DNA from: a virus
Length of the DNA: 31,212 nucleotides
IMG/VR virus record: IMGVR_UViG_3300048835_000147
Coordinates: 1 to 31,212 of that record
Strand: one strand, 5' to 3'
Shown here: piece after piece, positions 1-6,668 of the stretch
Numbering within the stretch: the stretch's first letter is position 1
How the letters are laid out: each line of letters starts with the position of its first letter
The notes under the pieces: generated by a model
What the model was told of the DNA's origin: nothing
Database searches by the model: none
Seen by the model: only the letters and a program-made list of their open reading frames with translations
Made by a program: the position numbers and the translations under genes

Positions 1-515
1 CACGTCGTCGGCGTTGCCTGCCATACGTCGCCGCCGCCGTCCCGGTGGAACGGACGCGCTCGCGCCAGTGCATTGAGCCGGTTGCGAGCGGCATAGAACT
101 CGATGATCCGCTCGTTCGACCGTTCGGACGGGTAGGGCAGGGAGTCCACGCCCGGGTCGCGGTCCCAGAATCCGGTCCCGTGGCCGGCCGACGTGAGTCG
201 AAGGTCGTGCCCGACGCACTCCCAACGGTCGTGCCCGTGAAGCTCGCGAAGCTCGCGAAGCGCCGCGAACGTGTCCAGGTCGGCACCGGCGGCAGTCGCG
301 AACTCGCGGCAAAGGTGCAGCACGAAGAAGTAGTCTTCGGCTCGCACGTCCAGGTGCTCCAAACCTCCCGACTCCTGCGCGCGGCAGTCGCCGGCATGGT
401 CGCACTCGTCGACCGAGTCGTGTGCCCCGCAAGTGCACAACGGCATAGCGTCGGACCATAGCGCGGCCGTTATGTAGCCGGTCGCTATTCGATACAGTTC
501 TTCATTCGTCGGCAT
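1..515 (-). CDS. Partial conserved phage protein (C terminus beyond the left edge)
   Basis: Reading leftward, an open frame starts at ATG 515 and runs off the window without a stop, giving at least 171 residues. A GGAG lies about 10 nt upstream, and the preceding gene's TGA is only 3 nt away, so translation is probably coupled. The protein is acidic and Cys/His-containing at its start (residues about 27-44). It carries the block GHGTGFWDRDPG followed by DSLPYPSERS. The GHGxGFWDR motif is known from small uncharacterised actinophage proteins, whose function I do not know. A DSL-YPSER string also occurs in the neighbouring gene at 519-1346, hinting at a shared motif. It is the last visible member of the leftward accessory operon. 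Confidence 0.7.
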   Translation of the reverse strand, partial: MPTNEELYRIATGYITAALWSDAMPLCTCGAHDSVDECDHAGDCRAQESGGLEHLDVRAEDYFFVLHLCREFATAAGADLDTFAALRELRELHGHDRWECVGHDLRLTSAGHGTGFWDRDPGVDSLPYPSERSNERIIEFYAARNRLNALARARPFHRDGGGDVWQATPTT

Positions 516-518
516 TGG

Positions 519-1346
519 TCAGCGCTCCAGGTTCGATCGGTTGGCAAAGTCGGACTCCATGCGAGTCACCACGGCGTCGGCGTAGGTGTCCCAATCGCCG
601 GCCGGCTCGACGTCTTCGTGCCACCATGCGAGCACGTTCCGCATGGCGTCGTGATAGCCGCTCGCGTCTTCGTCGTCGGGATCCTCGCCCGATACGCGAC
701 GCGCGAGCGCTTCGAGCAGGTCGCGAGCCCACCTAGCGACGCCGGCCGTGCTCGTGTCTTCGATGCCCGCTTCGACCAGGCATTCGGCCGTGACTTCGAG
801 CAGGTAGGAACCGTCCGACTCGGGATGATCGTAGTCGACTCCCCATAGCGAGTCGGTGCCGATCTCTTCGTGCCCGTCCAGGATCGACACGACGACTCCG
901 ACGTGTCCCCAATCGCCCGCGAGCCACTGCCGAACCGTCTTCTCGAGCTTCGCTAGGTCGTCGTCGGCGACGTCGGCTGGAGGTTGCCACCATACGGACC
1001 CGTCGATACGCTCGCATCCCTGCCCGTAGCCGGTGAAGACGCGAGCCCGTCCGTCGAAGTCGCGTGGACGTTCGGACGGGTAGCCGTACAGGGAGTCCTT
1101 CCCGCGCCACTGGAACACACCGAAAACGTCGTCGGCGTGCGACTCGCGCTTGCCGTCACGGTCGCGCCATTCCCCGATCACGCAGTCGTCGGCGACGAGT
1201 CGCAACGTCGCTACCCGTCCGTCGGGCAGGTCGAGTCGTCGTGTCAGCCGGTCCCGGTCGCCGGGGTATCCGTAGGCAACCTCGCAACCGTCCAGTAGCT
1301 CGCGAGCCACTGCCCGCGCGTCGATATAGCTTCGAGTCGCCGTCAT
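519..1346 (-). CDS. Conserved phage protein of unknown function (275 aa)
   Basis: The start at ATG 1346 is chosen because a clear GGAGG sits 7-8 nt upstream and the ATG overlaps the preceding stop in an ATGA junction; a longer frame to 1412 lacks such support. The protein is very acidic and rich in Trp and Tyr. It contains GEWRDRDGKRESHADDVFG, then DSLYGYPSERP, WWQPPADV and a DSLWGVDYDHP block. This arrangement resembles large uncharacterised proteins in actinophage early/accessory regions. No catalytic motif, signal peptide or membrane segment is visible. It belongs to the leftward operon that starts at 2255. Confidence 0.8.
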   Translation of the reverse strand: MTATRSYIDARAVARELLDGCEVAYGYPGDRDRLTRRLDLPDGRVATLRLVADDCVIGEWRDRDGKRESHADDVFGVFQWRGKDSLYGYPSERPRDFDGRARVFTGYGQGCERIDGSVWWQPPADVADDDLAKLEKTVRQWLAGDWGHVGVVVSILDGHEEIGTDSLWGVDYDHPESDGSYLLEVTAECLVEAGIEDTSTAGVARWARDLLEALARRVSGEDPDDEDASGYHDAMRNVLAWWHEDVEPAGDWDTYADAVVTRMESDFANRSNLER

Positions 1347-1606
1347 GCTGAAACCTCCGGGTAGTCTTCTTCGTGCACGTCGATTAGGTCGCCGTCGTCG
1401 GTGATGATCCACTGCCGGCCGCTATCGTCCAGGAGGAGCGCCGACTCGTCGTCGAACGCGAGAGTCCCATCCCCCCCGCCGACGTTCTCGTGGTGATTCC
1501 AACAACGGTTCAGCCGGTAGCCGGTCGCGAAGTCGTGGATACGCTCGCGGCAACGCGGGCAACAAACGTGCAACGTGATGCCGTCCATTGTGAAGGGACT
1601 CTTCAT
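1343..1606 (-). CDS. Small unknown protein with CPRC motif (87 aa)
   Basis: ATG 1606 overlaps the upstream gene's TGA (ATGA), and a GGGGA lies about 6 nt before it. The N-terminal half has CCPRCRERIHDF and then CWNHH at about residues 14-40, a spacing that could bind zinc. The C-terminal half is acidic and β-rich by eye (LAFDDESALLLDDSGRQW). I do not recognise the family. Coupling on both sides by 4-nt overlaps indicates it is translated with its neighbours. A much longer upstream extension is possible but would lie over the neighbouring gene. Confidence 0.7.
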   Translation of the reverse strand: MKSPFTMDGITLHVCCPRCRERIHDFATGYRLNRCWNHHENVGGGDGTLAFDDESALLLDDSGRQWIITDDGDLIDVHEEDYPEVSA

Positions 1607-1971
1607 GCCGTCCCCGCGTTCTCGCGCACCACGCGAGCGAAGCACGCGCGAGCGGCTTGCAGCGTCTCGACGCGCTCGACTCCATAGGTGAGTCCGTCGA
1701 TCGTCAGCGTGACGCTGCCGGCGCGATTCGTGGCGCGCTCCAGTTGCCCGGTCAGCGCGTCGAAGATAGTTCCGGTGTAGTCGGGATCCGTCGCCGTCTT
1801 CTCGGCGCGCTTGAGAATCTTCCGGGTAGGTCCGGGGACCATGCCGCGACCGTTGCATAGCGCGCGCCATGCGCGGTTAGCTGCAAGCTCGCAAGCGGCC
1901 GATAGCGACTCGAGCGTCTCTTCGGTGCGCTCGACGTTCGGGTAGTGGTAGTGCACGAGATAGCGAGTCAT
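1603..1971 (-). CDS. Small unknown protein (122 aa)
   Basis: ATG 1971 overlaps the preceding TGA (ATGA), which decides the start; the ribosome site is weak (AGG about 9 nt upstream). The protein begins MTRYLVHYHYPNVERTEETL and has an Ala-rich probable helix around residues 20-38. A basic stretch follows (PTRKILKRAEK, about 48-58). I recognise no domain. Its size and setting suit the small accessory or regulatory proteins common in phage non-structural operons. Confidence 0.7.
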   Translation of the reverse strand: MTRYLVHYHYPNVERTEETLESLSAACELAANRAWRALCNGRGMVPGPTRKILKRAEKTATDPDYTGTIFDALTGQLERATNRAGSVTLTIDGLTYGVERVETLQAARACFARVVRENAGTA

Positions 1972-2255
1972 GCGTGCACCTGCTCGCATAGCGTCTCGGC
2001 GTCGATCGACAAAAACGCGCGACGTCCGTCGACCACGACGTACAGGCTTGCAGCGTTTCCGTACCGCATCGCCCATACCCGGCGACGCCTACCGTCGGCA
2101 CACTGCAAAACGTACCCGGTGCGCAGCTTGCGCCCATACTGACGATAGTCGTGCGAACCGTCGTGCGCTGCCGATACTGCAAACCCTTCCCGGAGATACT
2201 CCAGGCCGTTCGCACCGGCGGCGACCTTCACTATCTCGTGGCTACCGTGCTGCAT
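1968..2255 (-). CDS. First gene of the leftward operon, unknown (95 aa)
   Basis: ATG 2255 is preceded by a GGAG with about 6-nt spacing, a good ribosome-binding site. The protein, MQHGSHEIVKVAAGANGLEYL and onward, is small and mixed in charge. Its strands (KLRTGYVLQCADGRRRRVWAMRYGNAASLYVVVDGRRAF) suggest a compact β-rich fold. It is the first of five overlapping leftward genes, so the operon promoter should lie in the repeat-rich region 2256-2760. No function can be assigned. Confidence 0.75.
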   Translation of the reverse strand: MQHGSHEIVKVAAGANGLEYLREGFAVSAAHDGSHDYRQYGRKLRTGYVLQCADGRRRRVWAMRYGNAASLYVVVDGRRAFLSIDAETLCEQVHA

Positions 2256-2350
2256 TGTATCTCCGCTCGTTTCGCGTTTCGTGGTCGGCGTGAACTTCCC
2301 TCATGCCGTCCGGTTATCTTCCACTGTAGCGGTGTATCGACTACCGCGCA

Positions 2351-2371
2351 AGTGTGAGTTTCGTTCACACT
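2351..2371. promoter_or_regulatory. Inverted repeat, possible operator
   Basis: AGTGTGA (2351-2357) and TCACACT (2365-2371) form perfect 7-bp arms around a 7-bp centre, typical of a dimeric repressor site. It lies 96 bp upstream of the first leftward gene. One such repeat could occur by chance in 500 bp. Confidence 0.35.
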
Positions 2372-2399
2372 GCCAAACCTGCCGAAAACTACCGTTGCA

Positions 2400-2469
2400 G
2401 CATTGCTGCATTGCCGCCGGGAATCCTCACGGAGTCGGGCAATGCGGCATTGCGGCAATGCCGCAATGC
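2400..2469. repeat. Cluster of GCAWTGC heptamers in 8-bp steps
   Basis: GCATTGC starts at 2400, 2408 and 2447; its reverse complement GCAATGC starts at 2439, 2455 and 2463. Within each subcluster (2400-2414 and 2439-2469) the units step by exactly 8 bp. Positions 2443-2465 form a palindrome with 11-bp arms (TGCGGCATTGC and its complement) around one base. The two subclusters can also pair as a larger imperfect hairpin. A seventh copy is at 2644. The pattern resembles a multimeric protein-binding site such as iterons or operators, or a structured-DNA element. Confidence 0.65.
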
Positions 2470-2548
2470 GCGAGTAATGGAAAGCGCGCGCGCGCGTCAG
2501 AGAAGAGGGGCACCGACGCCCTCATGCGGTGCGCTCAACGTCCCGGTG

Positions 2549-2596
2549 TAAAAGGGTCTGTGTCAGTCACCCGCTAAAAGGGTTTGTGTCATTGAC
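2549..2596. repeat. Two 22-bp near-identical direct repeats
   Basis: The units at 2549-2570 and 2575-2596 share TAAAAGGGT-Y-TGTGTCA and differ at three positions, 26 bp apart. The second ends in the palindrome TGTCATTGACA (2587-2597). Another GACTGACA at 2603-2610 is the reverse complement of TGTCAGTC at 2561-2568. Repeated TGTCA half-sites suggest a regulator binding site near the rightward start at 2761. Confidence 0.55.
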
Positions 2597-2743
2597 ATCT
2601 GCGACTGACATCGCCTCGCGTGTACGCGCGCGCGGGCCACGCGGCATTGCTGCCCTGCTGCGTTGCATATGGCGGGCCGGCGGCGTTGCAATCTGCGGAT
2701 TCGGGCTCGGTGCGCGATCGTGCACGCGGCGTTTGTGTCGCTG

Positions 2744-2760
2744 CCGCTACGCTGCTCGGC
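2744..2760 (+). promoter_or_regulatory. Leaderless-type promoter (TACGCT, 7 nt before ATG)
   Basis: GCCGCTACGCT is followed by 7 nt and then ATG 2761. The same element with the same spacing occurs at 15790-15806, and a variant at 12132-12148. With a TANNNT -10 box, transcription would start at or next to the A of ATG. No ribosome site is present. No -35 box is visible. Confidence 0.55.
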
Positions 2761-3204
2761 ATGAATCCGAGCATCGAGAGCGACCACCGCACAGAGGACG
2801 GCAAGCCGGCCGGAGGGACGACCACCGCGCCGGGCGTGACGATCGAGTGGCAGAACGGGCCGCTGGCGACCTGGTTGCAGCCGGGGCCGGGCCTGTGTCC
2901 TTGCGGCGCTGCTGCGACGTGGACCTACGATCCGGAGACGATGGCGCCCTCGCCCGTTCCGGACGTGACGGAGTTCTGCGAGCTCCACGGGCCGAACTCG
3001 CTGCCGCGCCTGGAGCGCACGGGAGCGTTCGTGGAGGACGTGATCGCGGCGGCGCTCGACCGGATCGAGCACTACCAGACGTCCGAGTTCCGCTGCCGCG
3101 AGAATGCGCTGGCGATCACGAAGCTGGAAGAGGCGCTGCACTGGCTGGCGCACCGCACGGCCGATCGCGAGCGTCGCGGCGTCGAGGGCACCCACGCCCG
3201 GTGA
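2761..3204 (+). CDS. Protein with Acb2/Tad1-like C-terminal helical hairpin (148 aa)
   Basis: The start at ATG 2761 is set by the abutting TACGCT element; the frame is open upstream but unsupported. Residues about 46-85 include LCPCG and CELHG, four Cys/His that could bind zinc. The last 45 residues read as two helices with ENALAITKLEEALHWLAHR at about residues 114-132, then a basic tail RERRGVEGTH. This ITKLEEAxxWL pattern matches, from memory, the Acb2/Tad1 hairpin family of phage proteins. Known members bind cyclic oligonucleotides or Thoeris signals and so blunt CBASS or Thoeris defence. That function is inferred, not shown; it could be an unrelated hairpin protein. The gene couples to the next through a GTGA overlap. 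Confidence 0.6.
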   Translation: MNPSIESDHRTEDGKPAGGTTTAPGVTIEWQNGPLATWLQPGPGLCPCGAAATWTYDPETMAPSPVPDVTEFCELHGPNSLPRLERTGAFVEDVIAAALDRIEHYQTSEFRCRENALAITKLEEALHWLAHRTADRERRGVEGTHAR

Positions 3205-3449
3205 CGGATGACGCGAAGACGAGCCCGACCGGGCCAATGTCAGCCATCGCCGCGCTGTCGGGGCGGTCGCTGACGGACCTGTACCGGCTCTTCCGCATGG
3301 AAGGGTCGCCGAGCCCGGTCGCGCACGTCGCGGGCGTGCCTGTGTACGACCTGGACCGCGCGATGACGTGGCTGCACCCGGAATCCGGGGCTGATGCGGG
3401 GCTGCTGGCGCGCGATGCGGTCGTGAAGCTCCAACCGCCGTCCGTATAA
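3201..3449 (+). CDS. Small unknown protein upstream of portal (82 aa)
   Basis: GTG 3201 overlaps the previous stop (GTGA), so it is the favoured start; ATG 3238 is the alternative. The protein reads SGRSLTDLYRLFRMEGSPSP and ends KLQPPSV, with a possible small helical core that might bind DNA or protein (LTDLYRLF, then VYDLDRAMTWL). I cannot place it in a family. Its TAA stop (3447-3449) lies inside the TATAAC of the portal promoter element, so gene end and promoter are superimposed. The terminase genes that usually precede portal are not here. Confidence 0.65.
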   Translation: MTDDAKTSPTGPMSAIAALSGRSLTDLYRLFRMEGSPSPVAHVAGVPVYDLDRAMTWLHPESGADAGLLARDAVVKLQPPSV

Positions 3450-3457
3450 CGGGTCCG
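3443..3457 (+). promoter_or_regulatory. CGTATAAC promoter element, copy 1 (portal)
   Basis: CGTATAACGGGTCCG differs from the consensus by one base. It lies 11 nt upstream of portal ATG 3469, with a GGGAGG ribosome site between. The TAA of the upstream gene lies within it. No -35 box is evident at the expected distance. Confidence 0.6.
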
Positions 3458-3468
3458 AGGGAGGATCG

Positions 3469-4899
3469 ATGGTCGTGCACGCGGAAAATCGGGGGATTCG
3501 AGGGCGCCTGCGCGCCTGGACCCCTTTGCGGGCGCTGACAGCAGCAGGTTCTCCTCTCGTCGAGGCCCGGCTGACTCCCGGTGGACCGATTCGGTCGCAG
3601 CCCGACTACATGGGCACTGCTGCGGAGCCGGCACGTCCGGATTCGATCCGCGCACGTTCGGAGGAGTGGCAGACGAAGGCTCTGCTCTACGCCGAGGCCG
3701 TTCCGGAGCTCGCGGGCGCCGCTGCGCTCGTTCGGGCGACGATGGAGGGCGTGACGTGGGTCGTCGAGGGCGGAAACGACGCGACTCGCAAGCGGATCCA
3801 GGCCCGCGTCGATGCGTTCGACAAGGAACGCGCTGCGGAGCTCATCTTCCTCACCGGCGACGCCTACATCGCGGTCCCGAACGATCCTGGCAGCGGAACG
3901 CCGGTCGAGGACGTCGAGGCGCCGTATTCGCTGTCCGTGGCCGAGATCAAGGTCGCGACTGACATCGGCCAGAAGGATCAGGTCAAGGGGCCGAACGGCG
4001 AGTGGGTCGACCTGGTCGAAGAGGGCTCCGACCGCCCGATTCCCTTCATGCGCGTCTGGCGCAAGTCGAAGTCGAACCGCTGGAAGGGCGCGAGCCCCGT
4101 CAAGGCGGCAATGGACCTGCTGGACGCGATGTACGTCGCGCAGATGGTCGATACGGCCACGCAGAACTCCCGGCTCGTGCACGCGGGCATCGTCTTCTGG
4201 CCGACGAACGCTCCGGACATTCCGGTGAAGGCCGGCGAGGATCCGACGCCCGGATCGCGCCAGGCCATGCTCGCGGAGTTCGTCAACGCGACGGACAAGA
4301 AGATCGACCTCATCAACAAGGGATTCGACGCCTCAAAGCCGTTCATCGTCATGTACGACCCCGGCAAGGGCGGCGAGGCGACGAAGTACCACCCGGAGAT
4401 GTTCCGCGTCGAGCGGGAGGATCTCGCCGAGCAGCGAGCGACCCGCGTGCAGACCGATCAGCTTCGGCTCGCCACCGCGCTCGAACTGCCCGTCGAGGCA
4501 GTGACATCGCAGGGCACGAGCGGCGCCAACCGCTTCTCGGTGCATCAGATCGACGTCGACAAGTGGAAGACGTGGGGATCGGCGTTCGACAAGCTGATCC
4601 GCGTCGAGTTCGAGAAGCGCATGGTCAAGCAGTACGGCAAGGAATACTCGCTCAAGACCGACTCCTCGAACCTCGTGAAGAAGCCCGACCAGACCGACGT
4701 GATCGTGAAGCTCGCGCAGATGGAGCAGGTCACGCCGGAGTCGGCGGTCCAGGCGCTCAAGGACGCCTCGATCGACGGGCTCGTGGCGCAGAAGCCGCCG
4801 GAGACGGGGCCGAAGCTCAACCGAGCTCCAGGTCAGCCGTCGGACTTCGGTCGCGGCGAAACCGATCGCGGTGGGGGCCGCTTCCGTGACACGCCATGA
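3469..4899 (+). CDS. Portal protein
   Basis: This 476-residue protein would form the dodecameric ring at the capsid vertex through which DNA enters and leaves. The start ATG 3469 has GGGAGG 4 nt upstream. Phage-portal features include a central IPFMRVWRKSKSNRWKGASPVKAAMDLL stretch (split here by position, about residues 192-219), which resembles the wing/stem region of siphovirus portals. A late segment LATALELPVEAVTSQG then SGANRFSVHQID (about 331-360) also fits. The C terminus is Gly/Arg/Pro-rich and probably disordered. The length is normal for actinophage portals. It overlaps the next gene by ATGA. Position ahead of protease and capsid supports the call. Confidence 0.85.
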   Translation: MVVHAENRGIRGRLRAWTPLRALTAAGSPLVEARLTPGGPIRSQPDYMGTAAEPARPDSIRARSEEWQTKALLYAEAVPELAGAAALVRATMEGVTWVVEGGNDATRKRIQARVDAFDKERAAELIFLTGDAYIAVPNDPGSGTPVEDVEAPYSLSVAEIKVATDIGQKDQVKGPNGEWVDLVEEGSDRPIPFMRVWRKSKSNRWKGASPVKAAMDLLDAMYVAQMVDTATQNSRLVHAGIVFWPTNAPDIPVKAGEDPTPGSRQAMLAEFVNATDKKIDLINKGFDASKPFIVMYDPGKGGEATKYHPEMFRVEREDLAEQRATRVQTDQLRLATALELPVEAVTSQGTSGANRFSVHQIDVDKWKTWGSAFDKLIRVEFEKRMVKQYGKEYSLKTDSSNLVKKPDQTDVIVKLAQMEQVTPESAVQALKDASIDGLVAQKPPETGPKLNRAPGQPSDFGRGETDRGGGRFRDTP

Positions 4900-5249
4900 C
4901 CGACTACGACGCACTCTCCCAGCGCCAGCGCGAGTTCGAGAAGGACGCCAACGCGCGCTTCCACGACCACGGCAAGCACATCTCTCGGATCGAGGGCATC
5001 TTCGAGGAGCGCACGCGCGCGCTCTCGGAGGCTGACCACGAGCAGCGCGCGCAGATCGCGGCGATGGGGAAGCGCATGGACAAGGTGGAAGAGCGGCTGA
5101 CCGCGAAGATCGACGGCGTGGGCAACAAGGTCGACGAGCTCGGCAAGGACGTCATCAAGCAGGGCGCGAGGCTCGCCATGTACGTCACGGCCGGCGGCAC
5201 GATCGGTGTCGTCGCGCTCAACACGGTCGCGCGCCAGCTATTCGGCTGA
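4896..5249 (+). CDS. Coiled-coil protein with C-terminal membrane segment (117 aa)
   Basis: ATG 4896 overlaps the portal stop. Residues 1-90 are charged and heptad-like (SQRQREFEKDANARFHDH, later MDKVEERLTAKIDGVGNKVDE), a predicted long coiled coil. Residues about 92-115 (LAMYVTAGGTIGVVALNTVA) form one hydrophobic segment. This layout recalls XhlA-type membrane-associated lysis accessories, but such proteins normally sit by the endolysin, while this one follows portal. It could alternatively anchor portal or prohead assembly at the membrane. A second, more holin-like gene lies at 28901-29194. Function uncertain. Confidence 0.7.
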   Translation: MTDYDALSQRQREFEKDANARFHDHGKHISRIEGIFEERTRALSEADHEQRAQIAAMGKRMDKVEERLTAKIDGVGNKVDELGKDVIKQGARLAMYVTAGGTIGVVALNTVARQLFG

Positions 5250-5253
5250 CCCG

Positions 5254-5268
5254 CGTATAACGGGGCCG
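5254..5268 (+). promoter_or_regulatory. CGTATAACGGGGCCG promoter element, copy 2
   Basis: Exact consensus copy, 26 nt upstream of ATG 5295. An AGGAG ribosome site at 5284-5288 lies between them, so this transcript should have a leader of roughly 28 nt. Confidence 0.65.
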
Positions 5269-5294
5269 ACACCGAACCTTCGCAGGAGATCTCA

Positions 5295-5672
5295 ATGCCC
5301 GTCGCACATGGAGCCACCGTCACCGTCGCAGCCGAGGCCGCCAACGCCCGCGCCGTCAGCATCCAGTTGACCGGCTCGATGCGCCAGGCGCTCACCGGCC
5401 GCGCGACCGTCCGTGGATTCGTCACGTCCGACGCCGCCGGCCTGGAGGCCGTCGAGTTCGTCGGCGACGACACCGTGCCCACCGTCGGCGCGAAGGGCGA
5501 CCTGCTCTCCGCTTCCGGCGCCGTGTTCGAGGCGCTCTCGAACGCGACTGGCGAGGTCGATCTGGTCCTCACGAACGCGAGCGACCAGGCGAAGACGCGC
5601 TACCTCACGCTCGACGCAGGCGGTCGCCTGCTCGATCCCGTCGCGATCGTCTTCGCCGACGACACGCCCTGA
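5295..5672 (+). CDS. Small β-rich head protein, possible decoration protein (125 aa)
   Basis: ATG 5295 has AGGAG 6 nt upstream and its own TATAAC promoter element. The protein is Ala/Val/Thr-rich with alternating strands: ATVTVAAEAANARAVSIQLT, then GDLLSASGAVFEALSN and a terminal GGRLLDPVAIVFADDTP. It has no Cys and no membrane segment. It fits a compact β-sandwich, and its place between portal and protease next to the capsid gene suggests a capsid decoration or minor head protein. No motif proves this, and an adaptor role is possible. Confidence 0.6.
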   Translation: MPVAHGATVTVAAEAANARAVSIQLTGSMRQALTGRATVRGFVTSDAAGLEAVEFVGDDTVPTVGAKGDLLSASGAVFEALSNATGEVDLVLTNASDQAKTRYLTLDAGGRLLDPVAIVFADDTP

Positions 5673-5691
5673 TCGGGGCGGCTCGGCCGGG

Positions 5692-5706
5692 CGTATAACG
5701 GGGCCG
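5692..5706 (+). promoter_or_regulatory. CGTATAACGGGGCCG promoter element, copy 3 (protease, leaderless)
   Basis: Exact consensus copy whose last G is the first base of the GTG start codon at 5706. TATAAC ends 6 nt before the start, so initiation at the start codon (a leaderless mRNA) is predicted. No ribosome site is present. Confidence 0.65.
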
Positions 5707-6656
5707 TGAAGCGCATCCCGACACTCCTGGACTTCCAGCCGAACCTCGATCTCGAGGGCCGGCGAGTCTCCGTCGATCGCGACAGTGGTCGGATCGCGGT
5801 TCGCGTCGCCAACTACGGCGAAGTCCACTCCGGGTTCGGCCCGGAGGTCAAGGTGCCGCGCAACGCGAACCTCGATGCCGCGCACGTCGGTACCGCCGAC
5901 CTGCCGGACGGATCGAGCCTGCGCGTGGCGGTGCTGCCGATGCACACGGCACACGCGCCGGCCAACCTCCAGGCGCTCCACGCGGCCGCATGGTACGAGA
6001 ACTCCGGCCTGGGCGTCGCCCGTGGTCGGTACTCGACCGACGAGAGTGGCGTGCGCTTCGACGGCCTGCTCTTCGACGACATCACCGACGCGCAGATCGA
6101 CCGGCTGACCGCCGGCTCCGCGTCGGGCGACTGGCGATCGGCAATCGCCCTCAAGTCGTTCGGTGACTTCGAGCACGCCCCAGCCGATTTCGTCGGAAGC
6201 TGCCTCGTCAACATCGGCGGCTACTCCGACACCTACCGCCAGGCGCCCGCCGAGCGGTTCGCCCTCGTTGCATCCGCAGCGGGGGACTTCATCTCGATCG
6301 AGGACGCGACAATGACCGGCACGCTCACCGCAGGCGCAGGCGACTCCAACGGCGACGGCGCAGCCGCGCTGCCCGACGGCTGCAACGGTGCGTGCACCGG
6401 CTGCGACTGCCAGACCGGGACGACCGACGTCAACACCGGCGCCGACGGAGCGGGCGACGTCGTGACGATCACGGCCTCCGCGCTCCTGGAGCTCGTGGAG
6501 GCGTCGGGCGACCAGTTGCTCGGCACGCCGGTTCTCGAAGAGGCGAAGACCGTGCTGGTCGCGGGCGGCTTCATGGAGGCTCCGAACCCGGACGCCGAGC
6601 GGCTCGCACGCCTGGAGCAGCACTACATCGACTCGGTGTTCAACGCCGCCGACTGA
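5706..6656 (+). CDS. Prohead (capsid maturation) serine protease
   Basis: The 316-residue protein should cleave the scaffold-like part of the capsid protein during prohead maturation. Residues 79-85 (MHTAHAP) supply the candidate catalytic His. Residues 138-143 (SASGDW) match the serine motif S-x-SGDWR of actinophage prohead proteases. Between them FDGLLFDDITDAQ is the usual linker of that family. The C-terminal third (about 200-316) is a low-complexity Gly/Asp stretch with a Cys cluster (CNGACTGCDC, about 227-236) and a terminal helix that may guide it into the prohead. The GTG start sits on the end of a promoter element with no ribosome site, implying leaderless and perhaps modest expression. 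Placement right before the capsid gene supports the call. Confidence 0.8.
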   Translation: MKRIPTLLDFQPNLDLEGRRVSVDRDSGRIAVRVANYGEVHSGFGPEVKVPRNANLDAAHVGTADLPDGSSLRVAVLPMHTAHAPANLQALHAAAWYENSGLGVARGRYSTDESGVRFDGLLFDDITDAQIDRLTAGSASGDWRSAIALKSFGDFEHAPADFVGSCLVNIGGYSDTYRQAPAERFALVASAAGDFISIEDATMTGTLTAGAGDSNGDGAAALPDGCNGACTGCDCQTGTTDVNTGADGAGDVVTITASALLELVEASGDQLLGTPVLEEAKTVLVAGGFMEAPNPDAERLARLEQHYIDSVFNAAD

Positions 6657-6668
6657 CCTGGCGACGGC

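Larger units (their letters stand above)
2256..2760. other. Divergent intergenic regulatory region
   Basis: This 505-bp stretch separates the leftward accessory operon from the rightward structural genes. Its first half is visibly less GC-rich than the coding DNA around it. It holds an inverted repeat at 2351-2371, six GCAWTGC heptamers within 2400-2469 plus one more at 2644-2650, two near-identical 22-bp direct repeats at 2549-2596, and a -10-like TACGCT abutting ATG 2761. Short frames exist here but have no ribosome sites or coding character. It is a candidate control region, replication origin or both; the sequence alone does not decide. Confidence 0.6.

Noticed and set aside
240-262. Short GCGAAGCTC tandem repeat
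   Set aside because: Explained by an ALRELREL coding repeat in the leftward partial gene; too short to be notable.
45-461. Plus-strand frame of 138 codons
   Set aside because: It lies opposite the leftward partial gene (1-515), which has a ribosome site, a coupled start and a recognisable GHGTGFWDR motif; the plus frame is a high-GC shadow.
2313-2338. Leftward -10 candidates (GATAAC, TACAGT, GATACA on the minus strand) for the 2255 operon
   Set aside because: Several weak alternatives exist and none matches the phage promoter families or has a -35, so no site was called.
2281-2577. Small plus-strand frame (98 codons) in the intergenic region
   Set aside because: No ribosome site, odd composition, and it crosses the repeat array and direct repeats; not supported as a gene.
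2592-2621. TTGACA at 2592-2597 as a -35 box
   Set aside because: No TANNNT -10 lies 16-18 bp downstream, and TTGACA is explained by the TGTCATTGACA palindrome.
2563-4182. Minus-strand frame of 539 codons
   Set aside because: Antiparallel to the portal and preceding genes; Arg/Pro-rich composition typical of a shadow frame.
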